DNA of 6,699 bases from positions 1 to 6,699 of the forward strand of contig JBAQNC010000223.1 in assembly GCA_049303435.1 (NCBI GenBank), in the 5' to 3' direction. Below the pieces are notes generated by a model that saw only the letters and a list, made by a program, of their open reading frames with translations, ran no database searches and was not told the origin of the DNA. Position numbers and translations under genes: made by a program. The DNA comes from Parvibaculum sp049303435 (GTDB lineage Bacteria; Pseudomonadota; Alphaproteobacteria; Parvibaculales; Parvibaculaceae). Positions 5,262-6,699 of the stretch are shown piece after piece (the first letter of the stretch is position 1; every line of letters starts with the position of its first letter).

Positions 5262-5990
5262 ATGAGCAAATTTTCTCACGCAGCTATCGAGAAGAACTCC
5301 ATTCTGCTTCTTCTCCTCTCCCTCGTCGCCGTGTCGATTGGCGGCATCATCGAGATTGTTCCGACATTCCTCATCAAGACCACGATCGAGGACGTGAAGG
5401 GCGTGCGTCCCTACAGCCCGCTTGAGCTGGAAGGCCGCAATATCTACATGCGCGAAGGGTGTTACCTTTGCCATAGCCAGATGATCCGCTCGCTCCGCGC
5501 GGAAGTGGAACGCTACGGTCACTACTCGCTGGCGGCCGAAAGCATGTACGACCATCCTTTCCAGTGGGGTTCCAAGCGTACGGGTCCGGACCTCTCGCGT
5601 GTCGGCGGGAAATATTCCGACGAATGGCATCAGGCCCATATGGCCAATCCGCGCGACGTCGTGCCGGAATCGGTCATGCCGGGATACCCCTGGCTCGCCA
5701 GGACGCCGCTCAAGTATGGCAACATCGAGAACGACCTGCGCGCCCTTGTCAACACTGGCGTTCCCTACGCGGACGAAGATGTGGCAAACGCCAGGGCCGA
5801 TCTGGAAGCACAGTCCAATCCCGACGCAGATACGTCAGGCGTGGAGGCGCGTTATCCCAAAGCGGTCATTCGCGACTTCGACAACAACCCCAAGCAGATC
5901 ACGGAACTCGATGCCCTGATCGCCTATCTCCAGATGCTTGGCACGCTTGTCGATTTCAATGCGTATGACAACGCCAACTTCCAACAGTGA
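5262..5990 (+). CDS. ccoO: cbb3-type cytochrome c oxidase subunit II (CcoO/FixO, mono-heme cytochrome c)
   Basis: A 242-residue membrane-anchored cytochrome c that passes electrons to CcoN. A single N-terminal hydrophobic helix (about residues 13-30, ILLLLLSLVAVSIGGII region) anchors it, with the rest in the periplasm. The heme c site is CYLCH (Cys67, Cys70, His71), embedded in the CcoO-typical REGCYLCHSQMIR. Met139 in SVMPGYPW is the likely axial ligand. YDHPFQWGSKRTGPDL at 96-111 is also a strongly conserved CcoO segment. The length is normal for the family. The gene lies 11 nt after ccoN and 10 nt before ccoQ, in the same operon. Heme attachment would need the cytochrome c maturation system, encoded elsewhere. 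Confidence 0.97.
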   Translation: MSKFSHAAIEKNSILLLLLSLVAVSIGGIIEIVPTFLIKTTIEDVKGVRPYSPLELEGRNIYMREGCYLCHSQMIRSLRAEVERYGHYSLAAESMYDHPFQWGSKRTGPDLSRVGGKYSDEWHQAHMANPRDVVPESVMPGYPWLARTPLKYGNIENDLRALVNTGVPYADEDVANARADLEAQSNPDADTSGVEARYPKAVIRDFDNNPKQITELDALIAYLQMLGTLVDFNAYDNANFQQ

Positions 5991-6000
5991 GTGACAGATC

Positions 6001-6165
6001 ATGATGCATCTAAGCGCTAATGCACTCGCCGGAACAATTGGCCTGCTGTTCTTTATTGCGTTGTTTGCGATAGCGGTCACTTACGCCATGTGGCCCGGCA
6101 ACAAGGAAACGTTCGATCGTCTGGCCCGCTTGCCACTCGAGGAAGATGACGGAGATAAGAAGTGA
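6001..6165 (+). CDS. ccoQ: cbb3-type oxidase small subunit CcoQ/FixQ
   Basis: A 54-residue protein, easily missed because of its size. One transmembrane helix (about residues 10-29, LAGTIGLLFFIALFAIAVTY) is followed by WPGNKETFDRLARLPLE, the pattern typical of CcoQ, and a charged tail ending in GDKK. CcoQ carries no cofactor; it stabilises the CcoNO-CcoP assembly. The gene begins with ATGATG at 6001, so 6004 is an equally possible start, and no strong Shine-Dalgarno site precedes either. This suggests translation coupled to ccoO, which ends 10 nt upstream. The stop at 6163-6165 overlaps the ccoP start. Confidence 0.93.
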   Translation: MMHLSANALAGTIGLLFFIALFAIAVTYAMWPGNKETFDRLARLPLEEDDGDKK

Positions 6166-6699
6166 CCGACAAACACGCAAAAGACGAAGTCTCCGGCACA
6201 GAAACGACCGGACACGAGTGGGATGGTATTCGTGAGCTGGATACCCCTTTGCCGAAATGGTGGGTGTATGTCTTTTACGCCTGCATCGCCTGGGCCGTTG
6301 TCTATTGGTTCCTGCTGCCGGCCTGGCCCTATTTCTGGGATGGCGCCTGGCGGCACACGACCGGCGTCATGGGCTATACGCAGCGCAACGAAGTGACTGA
6401 CGAACTGGCTGCCGTGGCAGCCGGACGTGCCGATATTGTCAAGGCAATCGAACAGACGCCGATCGATCAGGTCGCTTCCAATGACAGCTTGATGGAAGTC
6501 GCCATGGCTGGCGGCAAGGCGGCCTTCGGCGACAATTGCGCGCCCTGCCACGGCTCGGGTGCGGCAGGCGCCAAGGGCTATCCGAACCTCAATGACGACG
6601 ACTGGCTCTGGGGCGGCACGGCCGAGCAGATCCAGCAAACGATCACGCACGGCATCCGCTTCGCATCCGCTGCAGATACACGCCTGTCGGAAATGCCGG
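6162..6699 (+). CDS. ccoP: cbb3-type oxidase subunit III (CcoP/FixP, di-heme cytochrome c), 3' end outside the window
   Basis: The first 179 residues of the membrane-bound di-heme cytochrome c that accepts electrons from the bc1 complex or soluble cytochromes and passes them to CcoO/CcoN. It starts at a GTG at 6162 that overlaps the ccoQ stop by four bases (GTGA), with GGAG at 6151-6154 as a well-placed ribosome binding site. It has a charged N-terminus, the conserved WDGIRELDTPLPKWW segment (20-34), a transmembrane helix at about 35-53, and the first heme-c motif CAPCH (Cys126, Cys129, His130). It then has the HGIR...DTRLSEMP segment, whose Met178 is the likely axial ligand. The second heme domain lies beyond the window edge. 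The GTG start means ATG-only gene finding would miss the true N-terminus. Confidence 0.95.
   Translation, partial: MTDKHAKDEVSGTETTGHEWDGIRELDTPLPKWWVYVFYACIAWAVVYWFLLPAWPYFWDGAWRHTTGVMGYTQRNEVTDELAAVAAGRADIVKAIEQTPIDQVASNDSLMEVAMAGGKAAFGDNCAPCHGSGAAGAKGYPNLNDDDWLWGGTAEQIQQTITHGIRFASAADTRLSEMP

Noticed and set aside
1..6699. A search by eye for tRNA or rRNA genes, CRISPR repeats, insertion-sequence ends, toxin-antitoxin pairs and phage genes.
   Set aside because: None were seen. Every substantial open region is explained by the listed genes and spacers, and no base-composition break suggests recent transfer.

Overview
The window is ordinary-looking, moderately GC-rich alphaproteobacterial DNA. 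Its best match is the Hyphomicrobiales (Rhizobiales), and a Brucella/Ochrobactrum-like relative is plausible. The evidence for this is the rhizobial-type CcoN with an N-terminal membrane extension, the ccoN-O-Q-P order, the style of the intergenic repeats and the codon use. Genus is an inference from sequence style and was not searched.

Layout. Positions 1-86 hold the lysine/glycine-rich C-terminal tail of a + strand gene that starts outside the window. Positions 86-171 hold two inverted copies of a 31-nt palindromic REP-like element between convergent genes. Positions 174-971 (- strand) encode a small alpha/beta hydrolase. A divergent intergenic region of about 145 bp separates it from a + strand gene at 1117-2058 for a GT11/fucosyltransferase-like protein. 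A 249-bp spacer with a perfect 14-bp palindrome leads to 2308-3429, a ferritin-like diiron protein of unknown reaction. After a 141-bp spacer with a 9-bp inverted repeat and a TTGAGGTCAA palindrome, the rest of the window is the cbb3-type cytochrome c oxidase operon: ccoN (3571-5250), ccoO (5262-5990), ccoQ (6001-6165) and the 5' part of ccoP (6162 to the window end).

How the genes work together. ccoNOQP encodes the high-affinity terminal oxidase used at low oxygen. CcoN is the heme b/b3-CuB catalytic subunit, CcoO and CcoP are the membrane-anchored c-type cytochromes that feed it electrons, and CcoQ is a small stabilising subunit. The four genes are tightly packed: gaps of 11 and 10 nt, then a 4-nt GTGA overlap. 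They are very probably co-transcribed and translationally coupled. All six CcoN histidine ligands, the CcoO heme-c motif and the first CcoP heme-c motif are intact.

Nothing here amounts to a clearly new multi-gene system. The observations most worth a second look are the covarying inverted repeat pair, the uncharacterised diiron protein immediately upstream of an oxygen-consuming oxidase, the strong palindrome upstream of it, and the absence of a canonical FNR/FixK box (TTGA-N6-TCAA) before ccoN, where a contracted TTGA-N2-TCAA palindrome sits instead.
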